NCBI GenBank assembly: GCA_963790965.1
Contig: CAWBQO010000003.1
Span: 868,001 to 932,000 of the forward strand
Source: CAWBQO01 sp963790965
GTDB lineage: Bacteria; Bacteroidota; Rhodothermia; Rhodothermales; DASSAV01
Direction: 5' to 3'
DNA length: 64,000 nucleotides
Shown here: positions 1 through 10,400 of the stretch, piece by piece
Layout: every line of letters starts with the position of its first letter
How positions within the stretch are numbered: position 1 is the stretch's first letter
Program-made: the position numbers and the translations under genes
The notes under the pieces: model-generated
Told to the model about the DNA's origin: nothing
The model's input: the letters and a program-made list of their open reading frames with translations, nothing else
Database searches by the model: none

Positions 1-607
1 CCTTTTCGTTCTTGATGTACTTGGACACCAAGCCGTAGACGCTCCGCCAGCTTTCCAGAACCGCCATCGCCGGGGCGATCCGGGCCATGTCGGACACGTT
101 ATCGAATGGCACGTGGGCCAGCTCCTCGAAGCCTATCCGGAAGATCTCTTCGCTTTTGCGGATGAACCGGTCGTATCCGGCCACATCGTCCGGATCAAAC
201 CGGGCAATCTCTCTGCGCATCGCCTCCGCATCGCCGGTGTAGTCAAAAGACGTTCCATCGGTAAAGCGGATGCGGTAGAAGGGCGTGACGGGACGCAGAT
301 CGACATCGTCCGCCATCTTGCGGCCCGCGAGCGTCCAGAGTTCTTCCAGCAGAAAAGGGGCGGTAATCACCGTCGGACCGGCATCAAAGGCGAAGCCGTC
401 CTGCCGGAAGACGCGCCCGCGGCCCCCGGGCTGGTCGAGCCGGTCCAGGACAGTCACACGGTAGCCGCGCGACCCGAGCCGGACGGCGGCGGCCAGTCCG
501 CCGAACCCGGCACCGATGACCACCGCGTGCGGCGAATCCGGGCGAACCGGCACCGGCGGCCCTTCCGTTCTTAAGCGGCTGTCCCTTCGCCGGACGAGCC
601 CTTCCAT
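1..607 (-). CDS. crtI: Phytoene desaturase (CrtI family), C-terminus beyond window
   Basis: FAD-dependent carotenoid desaturase that introduces double bonds into phytoene. About 202 N-terminal residues are visible; the gene runs off the left edge. After about 22 leader residues comes the Rossmann dinucleotide motif VVIGAGFGGLAAA. It is followed by the CrtI signature around GGRGRVFRQDGFAFDAGPT and then the family's PFYRIRF and RFDPDD segments. The ATG at 607 is the first in-frame start; GTG at 550, nearer the Rossmann fold, is an alternative. The gene lies about 50 bp downstream of a sensor kinase on the same strand, so co-transcription is possible. It could instead be a related CrtN/CrtD/CrtO-type desaturase, because the C-terminal half that would separate these is not in the window. 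Confidence 0.88.
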   Translation of the reverse strand, partial: MEGLVRRRDSRLRTEGPPVPVRPDSPHAVVIGAGFGGLAAAVRLGSRGYRVTVLDRLDQPGGRGRVFRQDGFAFDAGPTVITAPFLLEELWTLAGRKMADDVDLRPVTPFYRIRFTDGTSFDYTGDAEAMRREIARFDPDDVAGYDRFIRKSEEIFRIGFEELAHVPFDNVSDMARIAPAMAVLESWRSVYGLVSKYIKNEK

Positions 608-658
608 CCAATCTGACATATATGTACTTTGCAGGCGCACGTAGCGCCGGATGACCGC

Positions 659-2593
659 CTACTCACCAGACCTTTTACTGTTGGCTGCTTCTCGGAGCGT
701 CGCGCACAACCGCTCGGGGGTAAACGGCTTGGCGAGGCACATGTACGCTCCCGCCTCCACCGCTTCCCGCGACTTCGGCCCCGTGACGCCACTCGCCGCT
801 ACGATGGGGAGATGCTCGTCGATCTCCCGGAGCGCTTTAATCGTCGCAATCCCGTCAAGCACGGGCATCATGATGTCGGTCAGGACGAGGCGAATGTCGG
901 CTCGATGCTGACGGTAGAGGTTGAGGCCATCAACGCCATTCGAGGCGGTAAGAACGCGGTAATTGAAGCCTTCCAACGTGTCTCGCGCGGCGTCCAGGAT
1001 AAACGCTTCGTCGTCAATGACGAGAATCAGTTCGTCGTTTCCGTCGCAGTCGAGAGGCTGAGAATCATCCGCGAGCGCGAAGGCGACTTCTTCCGATGCG
1101 GGGAGGTAGATATAAAACGTCGTTCCCTCGCCCTCTTCGCTGTAGACGCTTACAAAGCCGCCGTGACTCTTGATGATGCTATAGACTGTTGAGAGACCAA
1201 GCCCGGTGCCTTTACCGACGGCTTTTGTCGTGAAGAACGGCTCGAAGATGTTGTCGAGGACCTCCGGCGGAATGCCCGAGCCGGTGTCGGTGACGGACAA
1301 CTTCACGAAAGCGCCCGCCCGCGCTTCAAGGTTCATGCCCGCGAGGTTCTCATCGACGACGAGGTTTTCCGCGCGGATGATCAGCCGGCCGCCCTCGGGC
1401 ATGGCGTCGCGGGCGTTGACGCACAGGTTCATAAAGACCTGCTGAAGCTGCGTTGCGTCTCCGTTAACGACCCATAGCGTGTCCGATATGTCGCTCTCGA
1501 TGTTGATGTCGACGGGAAACGTTTCCCGCGTGATCTTTTCGACCTCGCGGACGATGCTGACGGGGTCGAGCGGCGCCCGGTCCCCTTCTACGCCGCGGGC
1601 GAAAGCAAGGACTTGCTTGACCATATCCGAGCCGCGCTGGGCGCTCTTTTGGATCATACTGAGCGTCCGAAGGCTCTTCTCGTCGTCTTCGAAGCGTTGC
1701 TGCAGCACCTTCGCTCCGAGCATGATGGGGACCAGCAGATTGCCAAGATCATGCGCGATGCCGCCCACGAGTCGGCCGATGCTTTCCATGCGCTGCGACC
1801 GCAGGAACTGCGCTTCAAGCTTCTTGCGCTCGGTGATGTCCGTGTTGATCATCAGGATCGAGCGCGGCTTGCCGGCACCGTCCTGCACGAGCGTCCACCG
1901 GCTTTCCACGATTACCTCGCCGCCGCTGCGGGTGCGCTGGCGAAGCTCCCCGACCCACTCGCCACGCGACAGAACGGCGCGGCGGGCCTGCTCTACCTGA
2001 GCGTTCTTCTCGCCGTAGAGCAGTCGGTCCATCTCGTTGCCGAGTGCCTCCTCCGCTTTCCAACCGGTGAGGCGTTCGGCACTGTTGTTCCAGTAGAACA
2101 TGCGCCCGCTCAAGTCGGAGGCGGAGATGGCGTCGCGGGCTTTTTCAAGCAGCGCCGCCTGCTCGCGAATCTGCTCATCGGCGCGCTTGCGCTCGCGGGC
2201 GTAGCGGATAGAGCGCTCCAGCAACTGCGCGTCGATCTGGCCCTTGACGAGATAATCCGCCGCGCCCGCCGCCATGGCGGTAAGGTCCACCTCGATGTCC
2301 CCCTGCCCGGTTAGGAGGATGATCGGGGTCGTATAGTCACGCTCTTGCGCTTCGCGCAGCAGGTCGAGCCCCGTAAAAGCGCCGAGTCTGTAATCGACGA
2401 GGCAGACGTCATACTCCTGCTGCTCCATCGCCTCGAGGGCTTCGTCATAGCCCTGCGCCCATTCGAGATCGAACGAGATCGTGTGCGACTTGGAGAGCAG
2501 ATTCTGCGCTATAAAGAAATCGTCCTCATCGTCTTCCACGATCAGGATCGCGAGGTGCTCCCGTTCGGCGGCAACAGCGTCCGTACCGGCCAT
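659..2593 (-). CDS. Hybrid sensor histidine kinase (REC-PAS-HisKA-HATPase-REC)
   Basis: Cytoplasmic 644-residue kinase with no visible membrane segment. Domains in order: an N-terminal receiver (about 14-125; acidic pair in VEDDEDD, phospho-acceptor Asp67 in CLVDYRL, Lys in LVKGQ); a PAS domain (about 150-265; YWNNSAERLTGW); an H-box with His281 in GGIAHDLGNLL; an ATPase domain with N-box CVNARDAM (391-398), DTGSGIP, EPFFTTK and GKGTGLGLS; and a C-terminal receiver (about 520-640; IDDEA, Asp573 in LTDIMMP, KPF). A receiver before the PAS suggests that it takes phosphoryl input from another kinase. The response regulator gene lies 4 bp upstream, so the two form one operon. The signal is unknown. 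Confidence 0.95.
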   Translation of the reverse strand: MAGTDAVAAEREHLAILIVEDDEDDFFIAQNLLSKSHTISFDLEWAQGYDEALEAMEQQEYDVCLVDYRLGAFTGLDLLREAQERDYTTPIILLTGQGDIEVDLTAMAAGAADYLVKGQIDAQLLERSIRYARERKRADEQIREQAALLEKARDAISASDLSGRMFYWNNSAERLTGWKAEEALGNEMDRLLYGEKNAQVEQARRAVLSRGEWVGELRQRTRSGGEVIVESRWTLVQDGAGKPRSILMINTDITERKKLEAQFLRSQRMESIGRLVGGIAHDLGNLLVPIMLGAKVLQQRFEDDEKSLRTLSMIQKSAQRGSDMVKQVLAFARGVEGDRAPLDPVSIVREVEKITRETFPVDINIESDISDTLWVVNGDATQLQQVFMNLCVNARDAMPEGGRLIIRAENLVVDENLAGMNLEARAGAFVKLSVTDTGSGIPPEVLDNIFEPFFTTKAVGKGTGLGLSTVYSIIKSHGGFVSVYSEEGEGTTFYIYLPASEEVAFALADDSQPLDCDGNDELILVIDDEAFILDAARDTLEGFNYRVLTASNGVDGLNLYRQHRADIRLVLTDIMMPVLDGIATIKALREIDEHLPIVAASGVTGPKSREAVEAGAYMCLAKPFTPERLCATLREAANSKRSGE

Positions 2594-2597
2594 AGGT

Positions 2598-3056
2598 TTA
2601 CTTTTCGTGCTGTGGAGGAAACTTCACGATCTCGAACCAGAAGTCGCCGAGCCGCTGGATGGCACCCGCGAGGCCGTCGAAGGTTACGGGTTTCGTGACG
2701 AAGGCGTTCACGCCAAGGTCGTAGCTCTTGAGGATATCCTGGTCCGCTTCGGATGTTGTCAGCACAACCACGGGGATGCGCCGCAGAACGGGGTCGGTCT
2801 TGATCTCCTGCAACGCTTCGCGCCCATCCTTGCGCGGCATGTTCAGGTCGAGCAGGATCAAGCCCGGTTGCGGGGCGGCTCCTTCTTCCGCATACGCTTT
2901 ACGGCGGCGGAGATAGTCCATCAGCTCCTCTCCGTCCTCCACGGTCCGGATCTCGTTCGCAAGCCGGTTGCGCTTGAGCGCCCGTGTGGTGAGCATCCTG
3001 TCGTCAGCATCGTCATCGGCGAGAAGTATTACCACTGTGTTGGTCAATTTACTCAT
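2598..3056 (-). CDS. Response regulator, single-domain CheY/Rcp type
   Basis: A 152-residue stand-alone receiver with no output domain. The acidic cluster is LLADDDADDR, the phospho-acceptor is Asp70 in LILLDLNMPRKDGRE, the conserved Thr lies in VVLTTS and the Lys is Lys122 in AFVTKPVTF. The spacing and the LDLNMPRxDGRE motif are typical of Rcp-type regulators, which often partner bacteriophytochrome-like or PAS hybrid kinases. I chose ATG at 3056 over the adjacent TTG at 3059. It sits 4 bp upstream of the hybrid kinase. A close paralogue lies at 41260-41712; both end with the same FWFEIVK motif after the receiver. Confidence 0.95.
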   Translation of the reverse strand: MSKLTNTVVILLADDDADDRMLTTRALKRNRLANEIRTVEDGEELMDYLRRRKAYAEEGAAPQPGLILLDLNMPRKDGREALQEIKTDPVLRRIPVVVLTTSEADQDILKSYDLGVNAFVTKPVTFDGLAGAIQRLGDFWFEIVKFPPQHEK

Positions 3057-3543
3057 CAACTACATAGCACCCTCTGTTCCTGTTAGGCGTATAGAGGGAT
3101 GATCAACTGAATGCCGCAGCCCGCGCTGCCAGGCCGCGCAAGTTGCCGGCTGCCCATTGCATCGCGCCGAGGCGCGCAGAGAAGCCTGTAAGATATCAGG
3201 CCTCCTGCCCAAAGCCTGTTTGTTTCGTGTAACACTGCTGAAACAGTTGCGAATATCGTGATCCGACGCCGGGCAAAGCCCTCCGCAACGCACAAGGCTT
3301 CGTCAAGTTCGGCGCCTGGCGCGTAGCCACTGAGGGACCGTAGCAGAAAAGTTCTCCGCGCATTTTCGCGATGTGCGCTTCCGCTCGACGGCAGCCGGAC
3401 TAGCGGGTCATCGCGAGCGCACGCATGAGAGATTCTTGCTCAGGCTGGAAGCGCCCGGATATATACCGCGTCTCTGCGCCAAATCCTGTTCGGCCCCGGG
3501 TGCCGGAGGAAGTGGGAACCCGAGGAGCGTTGCGCAGGCGCTT
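3057..3543. other. Intergenic region, 487 bp, no convincing gene
   Basis: This stretch lies between the end of aroC and the start of the response regulator, both on the minus strand. Short open frames cover it but lack a ribosome site and family resemblance. It should hold the promoter of the regulator-kinase operon. The only ordered structure I see is the dyad at 3221-3245. No tRNA or clear terminator is present. Confidence 0.6.
3221..3245. promoter_or_regulatory. Operator-like dyad upstream of the response-regulator operon
   Basis: TGTTTC and GAAACA form an inverted repeat with 13 bp between the arms. The interval contains a second, smaller dyad (GTGT-A-ACAC). It lies about 165 bp upstream of the regulator start, in a gene-free stretch. 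Such symmetry is typical of dimeric regulator sites, but it is short enough to arise by chance and no cognate regulator is evident. Confidence 0.25.
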
Positions 3544-4740
3544 CTACCGCGCAACGGCCGCGCGTTCCGAGGCGAGGCGCGCTTGCAAGTCCGAGAACCG
3601 GTCTCCGCCGAAACGTTCCATGAGGGCGTTGGCGATGACTACGGCTACAACCGCTTCGGCCACGGTCGATGCGGCGGGGACGCTCGTTACGTCGCTGCGC
3701 TCGTACCGCGTCGGCCGGCCCTCGCCCGTGGCAATGTCGACCGTGCCGAGCGGCTTGATCAGGGTCGGGATCGGCTTCATGTAGCCGCGTATAACGATTG
3801 GTTGCCCGTTCGACATCCCGCCTTCAATGCCCCCGGCATGATTCGTCGACCGGCCGTAGCCTGCATCGTCGCGCGTGATCGGGTCATGGACCTTTGATCC
3901 GAGCAAACCCGCCGCTGCGATGCCGTCGCCGATCTCCACCGCTTTCTGCGCCTGAATGGAGAGAATCGCCTGGCCGAGCAGCGCGTCGAGCTTCCGGTCC
4001 CACTGCACGTACGACCCGAGGCCGGGCGGCACGCCGGTGATGACGACTTCATACACCCCGCCGAGCGAGTCGCCATCCTTTTTCGTCTGGCGGATATGCT
4101 CGATGCACCGGGCCGTGAGGTCCTCGTCCAACATGCGGACCTCACTCTTGTCTGCTTCGCGGTAGAGGCTCTCCGCTCCGTCTGCGACGAGCGGGCGTGA
4201 AAATGCCCCAGCCTGTTCGCTGCCTTCGTAACCGACTTCGCCGATCCGCAGCACGTGACTGCCGATCTCAATGCCGAGGTGCCGCAGCAACATTCGGGGC
4301 GGTGTGCAGCAAGCCACGCGCATGGCCGTTTCGCGCGCGCTGCTCCGCTCGATGACCGGGCGGATGTCGTCGAATCCGTACTTCTGCGTGCCCGTCAGAT
4401 CGGCATGGCCCGGGCGCGGCAGCGTTACCCGCTCGATGCCGTCCCCGTTACCGCTCACGGCCATCACGTCCGCCCAGCCCGCGCGGTCCTTCTCATACGC
4501 CGCGTTCGCGAGCGCGAGAGCGATGGGGCTTCCCATGGTGCGTTCGAAACGAACGCCGGAATAGAAGTGAACCTGATCTTGCTCGAACTTCGCGCGTCCG
4601 CCGCGACCAAATCCCAACCATCGCCGCTGGAGATGCTCGTTGAGGTCCGCCGCTGTCAGCGGCACACCTGCCGGCATCCCTTCTACGATGCCGACGAGCG
4701 CTTCGCCGTGCGATTCGCCGGCCGTAAAGTATCTAATCAT
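3544..4740 (-). CDS. aroC: Chorismate synthase
   Basis: Catalyses the last step of the shikimate pathway, 5-enolpyruvylshikimate-3-phosphate to chorismate, using reduced FMN. The 398-residue length is normal for the long form. Family signatures are clear: the N-terminal FTAGESHGEAL, the loop after GFGRGGR, the segment RPGHADLTGTQKYG with RSSARETAMRVA, and the C-terminal GGIEGGMSNGQPI and YERSDVTSVPAAS. The start is set by MIRYFTAGESHGE, the universal N-terminus. It is a lone biosynthetic gene here, with 148 bp between it and the upstream HtrA gene. Confidence 0.98.
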   Translation of the reverse strand: MIRYFTAGESHGEALVGIVEGMPAGVPLTAADLNEHLQRRWLGFGRGGRAKFEQDQVHFYSGVRFERTMGSPIALALANAAYEKDRAGWADVMAVSGNGDGIERVTLPRPGHADLTGTQKYGFDDIRPVIERSSARETAMRVACCTPPRMLLRHLGIEIGSHVLRIGEVGYEGSEQAGAFSRPLVADGAESLYREADKSEVRMLDEDLTARCIEHIRQTKKDGDSLGGVYEVVITGVPPGLGSYVQWDRKLDALLGQAILSIQAQKAVEIGDGIAAAGLLGSKVHDPITRDDAGYGRSTNHAGGIEGGMSNGQPIVIRGYMKPIPTLIKPLGTVDIATGEGRPTRYERSDVTSVPAASTVAEAVVAVVIANALMERFGGDRFSDLQARLASERAAVAR

Positions 4741-4888
4741 GAAAATGCGTCAGAGAGAACAGGAGTGGCGTGCAACGCACGTAAACGAGCCAAGGGGCGT
4801 GGCACGGTCGAAGGTAAGATCGCGAACCCACGTGCCGCCACCCTGCCGGAGAAAAGGTTCTTCCAGTCGAAGCGGCGGGGACGGCGCT

Positions 4889-6484
4889 TTACCTGCCGGC
4901 AGCAGACGATTCGATCTCGTAGAAACCGGTCGTTCCATCGCGCCGGACGACGCGCAGCAGCACCGGATCGCCTTCGACCTCCGCGAATGCATCCACGGCT
5001 TCGTAGGGAGAGAGAACGGGCACGTCGTCTACGGCGTTCAGGATGGCCCCGCTCGGGAGGCCGCCGGCGTCACTCGGGCTGCTCTTCCGAACATAGGCGA
5101 TGAAGGCCCCGCCCCGGGTGCCGAAGGCTTGCTGCTCGCGCGGGGTGAGGGCGCGTACGCCGAGTCCCCACGACTCGAGATGAAGCACCTCTTCGTTTGG
5201 CACGGGCATCGGCGCGGCGTGGGGGTTCGTCATCTCGGTCGGACTGTCGGCCGCTAACCACCCTTCATACGAGGGATCGTCTTTGCCGAGCAATTCGATC
5301 TCGAGTCTGCGCGACCCGCCGGAACGCCACACCTCAACCAGAAGGCGTTCGCCGGGGCGGTAGAGTGCGATGCGTCGCTGCAGTTCGTTCGGTGCATTAA
5401 CCGGCGTCGAGCCGACCGAGAGGATGACGTCTCCGCCGCGAAGTCCCGCGCGGTCGGCAGCGCCCTCCGGCCTAACGCTTTCGAGATAAACCCCTCCGAC
5501 ATGAGCCAGTCCAAGCCTGCGCGCCTCGGTGGACGTAACCTCTTGAATCGTGACGCCCAAAAATCCCCGGTGCACCTCGCCATAGGCAATCAGATCTTTC
5601 GCGACGCGCGCCATCAAGTTGACGGGCACGGCAAACCCATAGCCTTCATACGAACCGCTCTCGGTAGCAATCGCCGTCGAGATGCCGATCAGTTCGCCCC
5701 GCGTGTTGACCAGCGCACCGCCGGAATTGCCCGGGTTGATCGCCGCGTCCGTTTGGATAAAGTCCTCGATCCCGAAACTATCCGTAATGATGTTCACCTG
5801 CCGGCCGAGGGCCGAGACGATGCCGGCCGTAACGGTGCTCGTAAGCCGAAAAGGATTCCCCACGGCGAGCGCCCAGTCCCCCACCATGAGGCTGTCGGAG
5901 TCGCCGAGCGTGATGGTCTCGAGGTTCTCCGCGTCAGGAATGCGAATGACCGCGAGGTCGGTGGCCGGATCGATGCCGACGATATGGCCCTCGTACTGCC
6001 GCTTGTCGGTGAACGTCACCATGATGGTGGAGGCGCCTTCCACGACGTGGTTGTTCGTGACGATGTATCCGTCCGGCCGGATCACCACCCCGCTGCCGAC
6101 GCTCTGGCGCGGCGGCTGGTTGTCGAACAAGCGTTCGCGCCCCTGTTCATCAAAGTTATGAAACCACTCGCCCGGTTTAATCTCGTTGGGCGACTCCACC
6201 TGGATGAACACGACGGCAGGCGTGACGCGCCGCGCAACCTCGCGAAAGGCGTCGCTGAGCGCCTGCGGCCCCGGCACGGCGCCTTCTACAGGACGCTTCG
6301 TGGTTTCCGCCCGCACCGGCACGGGTGCGCCAAGCCGGACCTGTTCCGCGAGCGGCGGCGCGGCCGGCCGCATTTCCGGCGGATGGTTCAAGAGCAGGGT
6401 GAAAAGAATGCCCACCAGCAATCCGACGATGAGCAGGCCCATCGCGGCGAACAAAGCGTATAGGCGGCGAACTTTTACCTCCAT
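4889..6484 (-). CDS. Periplasmic serine protease, DegP/HtrA family
   Basis: Envelope quality-control protease of 531 residues. An N-terminal membrane anchor (about 8-32, hydrophobic after KVRR) precedes the trypsin-like domain. The catalytic triad is His146 (VTNNHVVEG), Asp176 (DPATDLAVI) and Ser254 (NPGNSGGAL). Two PDZ domains follow, at about 290-385 (RGFLGVTIQEV, AGLRGGDVIL) and about 430-520 (LGVRALTPRE, GLPSGAILNAVD). The second PDZ is somewhat divergent. I moved the start to the ATG at 6484 because the upstream 20 codons do not resemble the family and the basic-hydrophobic anchor begins there. An uncleaved anchor fits a DegS/DegQ-like membrane-tethered form. Confidence 0.95.
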   Translation of the reverse strand: MEVKVRRLYALFAAMGLLIVGLLVGILFTLLLNHPPEMRPAAPPLAEQVRLGAPVPVRAETTKRPVEGAVPGPQALSDAFREVARRVTPAVVFIQVESPNEIKPGEWFHNFDEQGRERLFDNQPPRQSVGSGVVIRPDGYIVTNNHVVEGASTIMVTFTDKRQYEGHIVGIDPATDLAVIRIPDAENLETITLGDSDSLMVGDWALAVGNPFRLTSTVTAGIVSALGRQVNIITDSFGIEDFIQTDAAINPGNSGGALVNTRGELIGISTAIATESGSYEGYGFAVPVNLMARVAKDLIAYGEVHRGFLGVTIQEVTSTEARRLGLAHVGGVYLESVRPEGAADRAGLRGGDVILSVGSTPVNAPNELQRRIALYRPGERLLVEVWRSGGSRRLEIELLGKDDPSYEGWLAADSPTEMTNPHAAPMPVPNEEVLHLESWGLGVRALTPREQQAFGTRGGAFIAYVRKSSPSDAGGLPSGAILNAVDDVPVLSPYEAVDAFAEVEGDPVLLRVVRRDGTTGFYEIESSAAGR

Positions 6485-6681
6485 GAACGAGACACGAGTT
6501 ACAAGGTAGCCGGCGTCAACCCCGGTATCTGCGCCGCCCCGCAAGTCGGGCGCGCACGATCTTTACACAACGTAAGCACCAACCTTTCTGTTGTTTGTTT
6601 CAACGGGATCCGGGCCGCCCGGCAACAAATCGGTAGCGGAAGGGCAGTACCACGGCCCTTGAATGTAGAACAGCGTGGCCG

Positions 6682-7443
6682 TCACGCAGCCGCTTGAAGC
6701 GCGCTGACCATCGCGTGCGTCTCGGCGGCGAGTTGCTTCCGGTTCTTACCCGTCGTATCTGCCGGCGCTCCGGCGGTAACTTCGAACCGCACACTCTTCA
6801 GGTTCAGCAGCTGAAAGAAGTGCTCGTAGAAGGACAAATCAGAATCCGCCCACGTCACAAGCCCACGGGCGGAAGCATCCGCCTTCACACCGTTGACTTC
6901 TGCGACGCGCAAGTACAGCGGCTGCACGCGCCCGCCTTCCGTCCCGGCCACGGCTTCGAACGCGCCCGTCTTGAACGGCTTGACTGACTCGGTCGCGCTG
7001 GTAGTCCCTTCCGGAAACACGGTAACCGGCACGCCGGCGTCCATCTTCGACTGCACCTCCGCCACGAAGGCACCCGCGCGCGAACTCCGTTCCCGCTCTA
7101 CGAAGATGACCCCCATCTCGCGCGTCACCCATCCGACGAATGGCCAGGAGCGGATATCGGCCTTGGCCGCAAACGACATCGGACGGCACGCGGCGAGTAC
7201 GAGCGGGTCCAGAACACCGCGGTGGTTGCAGACGATCAGCGTCGGCTCGTCCGCGTCCGGCAAAGGCGGACAAACGACCTCGACTCCGATGATGCGGCAG
7301 AGGGCGCGGCAGCCGACCGTCTGGCGGTGAGCGCGATACCGGTCGCGGTCCTCAGGAGGCAACCGGCGCACCTTCACCGCGAGGTAGGCCGTGTGCACGG
7401 CCGTTGCCGCGAGAAGTCGGAGCAGTTTGAAAACCTGGTTCAT
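6682..7443 (-). CDS. plsC: 1-acyl-sn-glycerol-3-phosphate acyltransferase (PlsC family)
   Basis: Acylates lysophosphatidic acid to phosphatidic acid in membrane phospholipid synthesis. In 253 residues the acyltransferase motifs are in order: block I NHRGVLDP (His74 x4 Asp79), block II near FVERERSSRAG, block III FPEGTTS (144-149) and a hydrophobic block IV. The N-terminus has one hydrophobic segment (about 5-25), as expected for an inner-membrane-associated enzyme. The upstream sensor kinase ends 18 bp before this gene on the same strand, so read-through is likely. Substrate preference cannot be read from the sequence. Confidence 0.92.
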   Translation of the reverse strand: MNQVFKLLRLLAATAVHTAYLAVKVRRLPPEDRDRYRAHRQTVGCRALCRIIGVEVVCPPLPDADEPTLIVCNHRGVLDPLVLAACRPMSFAAKADIRSWPFVGWVTREMGVIFVERERSSRAGAFVAEVQSKMDAGVPVTVFPEGTTSATESVKPFKTGAFEAVAGTEGGRVQPLYLRVAEVNGVKADASARGLVTWADSDLSFYEHFFQLLNLKSVRFEVTAGAPADTTGKNRKQLAAETHAMVSALQAAA

Positions 7444-7461
7444 GGCGGCCCGTACGCGGGA

Positions 7462-10400
7462 TCATGCCGAAAGCGGCTCGAAGAGTTCGTGCTCGGAGGA
7501 CCGGTATGCCGGAAGCGACACGGTAAAGGTACTGCCTTCGTGCTTACGGCTCTCCACCGAGATCGTGCCCCCGAGCAGTTTTACGAGCCGCGCCGTGATC
7601 GCAAGGCCCAAGCCGGTTCCTTCGTGGTTTCGAGACAGTCCCGTGGACTCCTGCGTAAACTCCGTAAACAGGTGCGGCAGGAACGATTCGTCCATACCCT
7701 CGCCCGTATCGACGACGCGGAGCACGGCGGCTTGCTCCGTTCGCTCCACCTCGATGGTCACTGAGCCGCTGTTTGTAAACTTGAGCGCATTGCCGACCAG
7801 GTTGTACAGGATGCGGTCGAGGCAGGTCTGATCCGCCCGTGCAAAGACCGGCTCGTCAGGCACGCTTGTTTGAAGCACCAGGTTTTTGCGGTTCGCCAGC
7901 GGGAATAGAAGCCGTATCGCGTTCTCGGCATGGAGGCGCAGATCGACGGTCTCGACCGTCACCGGCAACACGCCCGCCTTCAGCTTCGCAAGATCGAGCA
8001 TGGAATTGACCGTCTGCAGAAGACGATCCCCGTTCTGCTCGATGATTTCGAGGAACTCCTGATGCTCATCGGCGACTTCTTCTTTCAGTACGGCCGCGAA
8101 CCCGAGGATGGCCGTGATCGGCGTACGCAGTTCGTGCGTCGTGTTGGTGAGGAACTCATCCTTGAGACGGTCCGCCTGTTGGAGCGCGCTGTTCGCATCG
8201 ACGAGCCGTTTGTTGGCGTGTTGCAGTCGCTCGTGGGCTACCCGTTCCTCTTCCCACTGCTTCATCTGCTGCCTTGCCTTTCGGCTTTCGATCAGCGCCC
8301 GGCGGTAATGCAGGAGCAGCAGGCATCCTGCGACGGCGAGAGCGGCGTACAGGAGGTACGCCCATACCGTGCGGTACCATGGTGGAAGATGAACGAACGC
8401 GAAAGAAGCCACTTTGCTCACGTCCCCCTGTGGGTTGCGGGCGCGCAAGAGGAAGGTGAACGTGCCCTCCTCCAGATTCGTGTAGATAACCTGCGTCTGC
8501 GACGTCCATGGCTGCCAGGCGCTGTCTCTGCCCTGGAGCCAATACTGGTACTCGAGTTCGTCCGCCTGGCCAAAGGCCGGTGAGGCATAGTCGATCTCGA
8601 GGTTGTCGTCGGACCACTCCAGAATTGGCTTCTCAGTCTGCTCCGAAGCTGCCGCAAACGACACGTGCTCTGTACGATGCGCGCCGCCGAACACCAGTGA
8701 GTCTGAACCGACCACGGAGATCTTCCGGATCAGCGGCTTCGGCGGAGGCGGCATATTCGTATCGATGCGGCTGTCATAACGGAGGAGCGTGCGCCCGTCC
8801 GCGATCCACGCAACACCATCCGCTTCAACGAAGACTGATGTAAACTCCTTCTGACGGAAGCTGAGCACGTCCGGCACGGTTCGCTTGAACGAGCCGTCCG
8901 CCTGCTCGGTAGCGAGTTCGAAATGGTTGTTGAACGCCAGCCAGACGCGACCGGAAGGCTCAACGGTAACTGAGTTGAGGGTATCCGCCGCCTCAGATCG
9001 CGAGAGGGCAAACTCGGTCGCGTTCACGAAGCGCGGCTTTCCGGCACCGGCATCCGACAACTTGTAGATGCCGCCGAGGGAGAGAAAGTACATGTCGTTC
9101 TTCACGGCAAACGGCATGACGAGCGATCCCGGAAGCCCATCCGTCGTGGTGTAGACAACCGGATCGCCGTTCCATGAGCCGTCTGCGCCGACCGGCATCA
9201 TGAACAAGCGGCCGTCGAGCGTGCCCGCCCAAACGTTACCGTCCGTATCCTCGTGCAGCGCGCGCACCGGGCCAATATCCACCGCATTAAAATCAACCTC
9301 CGTGTCTGCCTTAAAGGTGACCTGCGCGATACCATCGTCAAAGGCTGCGTAAAGCCGGTTCGCGTGGAGATCCGAAGCCACAAAGGCGGAGACGTTGCGG
9401 CTCAGGCGGCGGACAGTTCCGCGCTGGTTTACCTGATAAACTCCTCGCCGTCCACCCACGATCAGGGAGCTTCCAACGACCGTCAGCGCCTCGACTGTCT
9501 CGTCGATCCCCGGCATCTTTTCGAATGCAGGAGCGTGCAGTGCAACCTCCGCAGGAGAGGCCGGTGCGAGGCGGTATAATCCGGTAGTGGTGCCAACGTA
9601 AAGCCGGCCCTCATGCTTGGCGATCTGCAGCACCTGACCTTCCAAACCAAGCCTGCCGTCGAAGCGCGTGAGCACGTTCGACACATCGACCCTCGCGATA
9701 CCTCGTGAGTTCAGCGCGATCCATAAACCACCCCGGCTGTCGGGATAAAGATAGTTGACGCCGTTCTCCGCCAGTCCCCATCCTTCGCCAAGAACCTGGA
9801 GTAGCTTACCCTCGGTGTTAAGCAGGACCACCCCTCCACCGATCGTCGCGAAGGCGTAGATGCCCTTCTCCAAGTACGTCCCATAGTAAACCGGGAACGA
9901 TGCGAAGTAAGCTTCGGCCCCCGTGCGGAGAGGCTTCAGCGTGCCATTTTCGAAGAGTAACAAACCCTCTTTACGAGTCGCCAGCAGAAGTGCGGACGAT
10001 CTATAGGGCAGCATCGCGTAGATGCCAAGATCCGCCAATTGCTCGCCGCCCGGTACCAGGTCGAGTTCGCCATCGCGCAGCGTCAACAGTCCTTTCCACT
10101 GTTCCCGGATATACAGTTTCCCGTCGACTACAAACGAGTTATGGAATACATGCGTCGCTTTCCAAGAATGAATCTTTTGCCCGTCCCACCGGAAAAGATA
10201 GTTGCGCGTCTGGAAATAAACGCCGTCCGAAAGCGCGTGCACACCCCACACATCCCCGAACCCGGTGTCCTTCTCGGGCACCCTGTCGAGAAGCGATACA
10301 AATCCCAACTTGCCCTTTTCGTCGGGCAACAGCGCTCCGAAATCGCCCTGAAGGCCGACGTAAACAGTGCCCGAGGAGTCGCAGGCAAGCGCACGCGCCG

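Noticed and set aside
3060..3293. 77-residue minus-strand frame upstream of the response regulator
   Set aside because: It lacks a ribosome site, signal or family resemblance and ends at the regulator start; treated as leader DNA.
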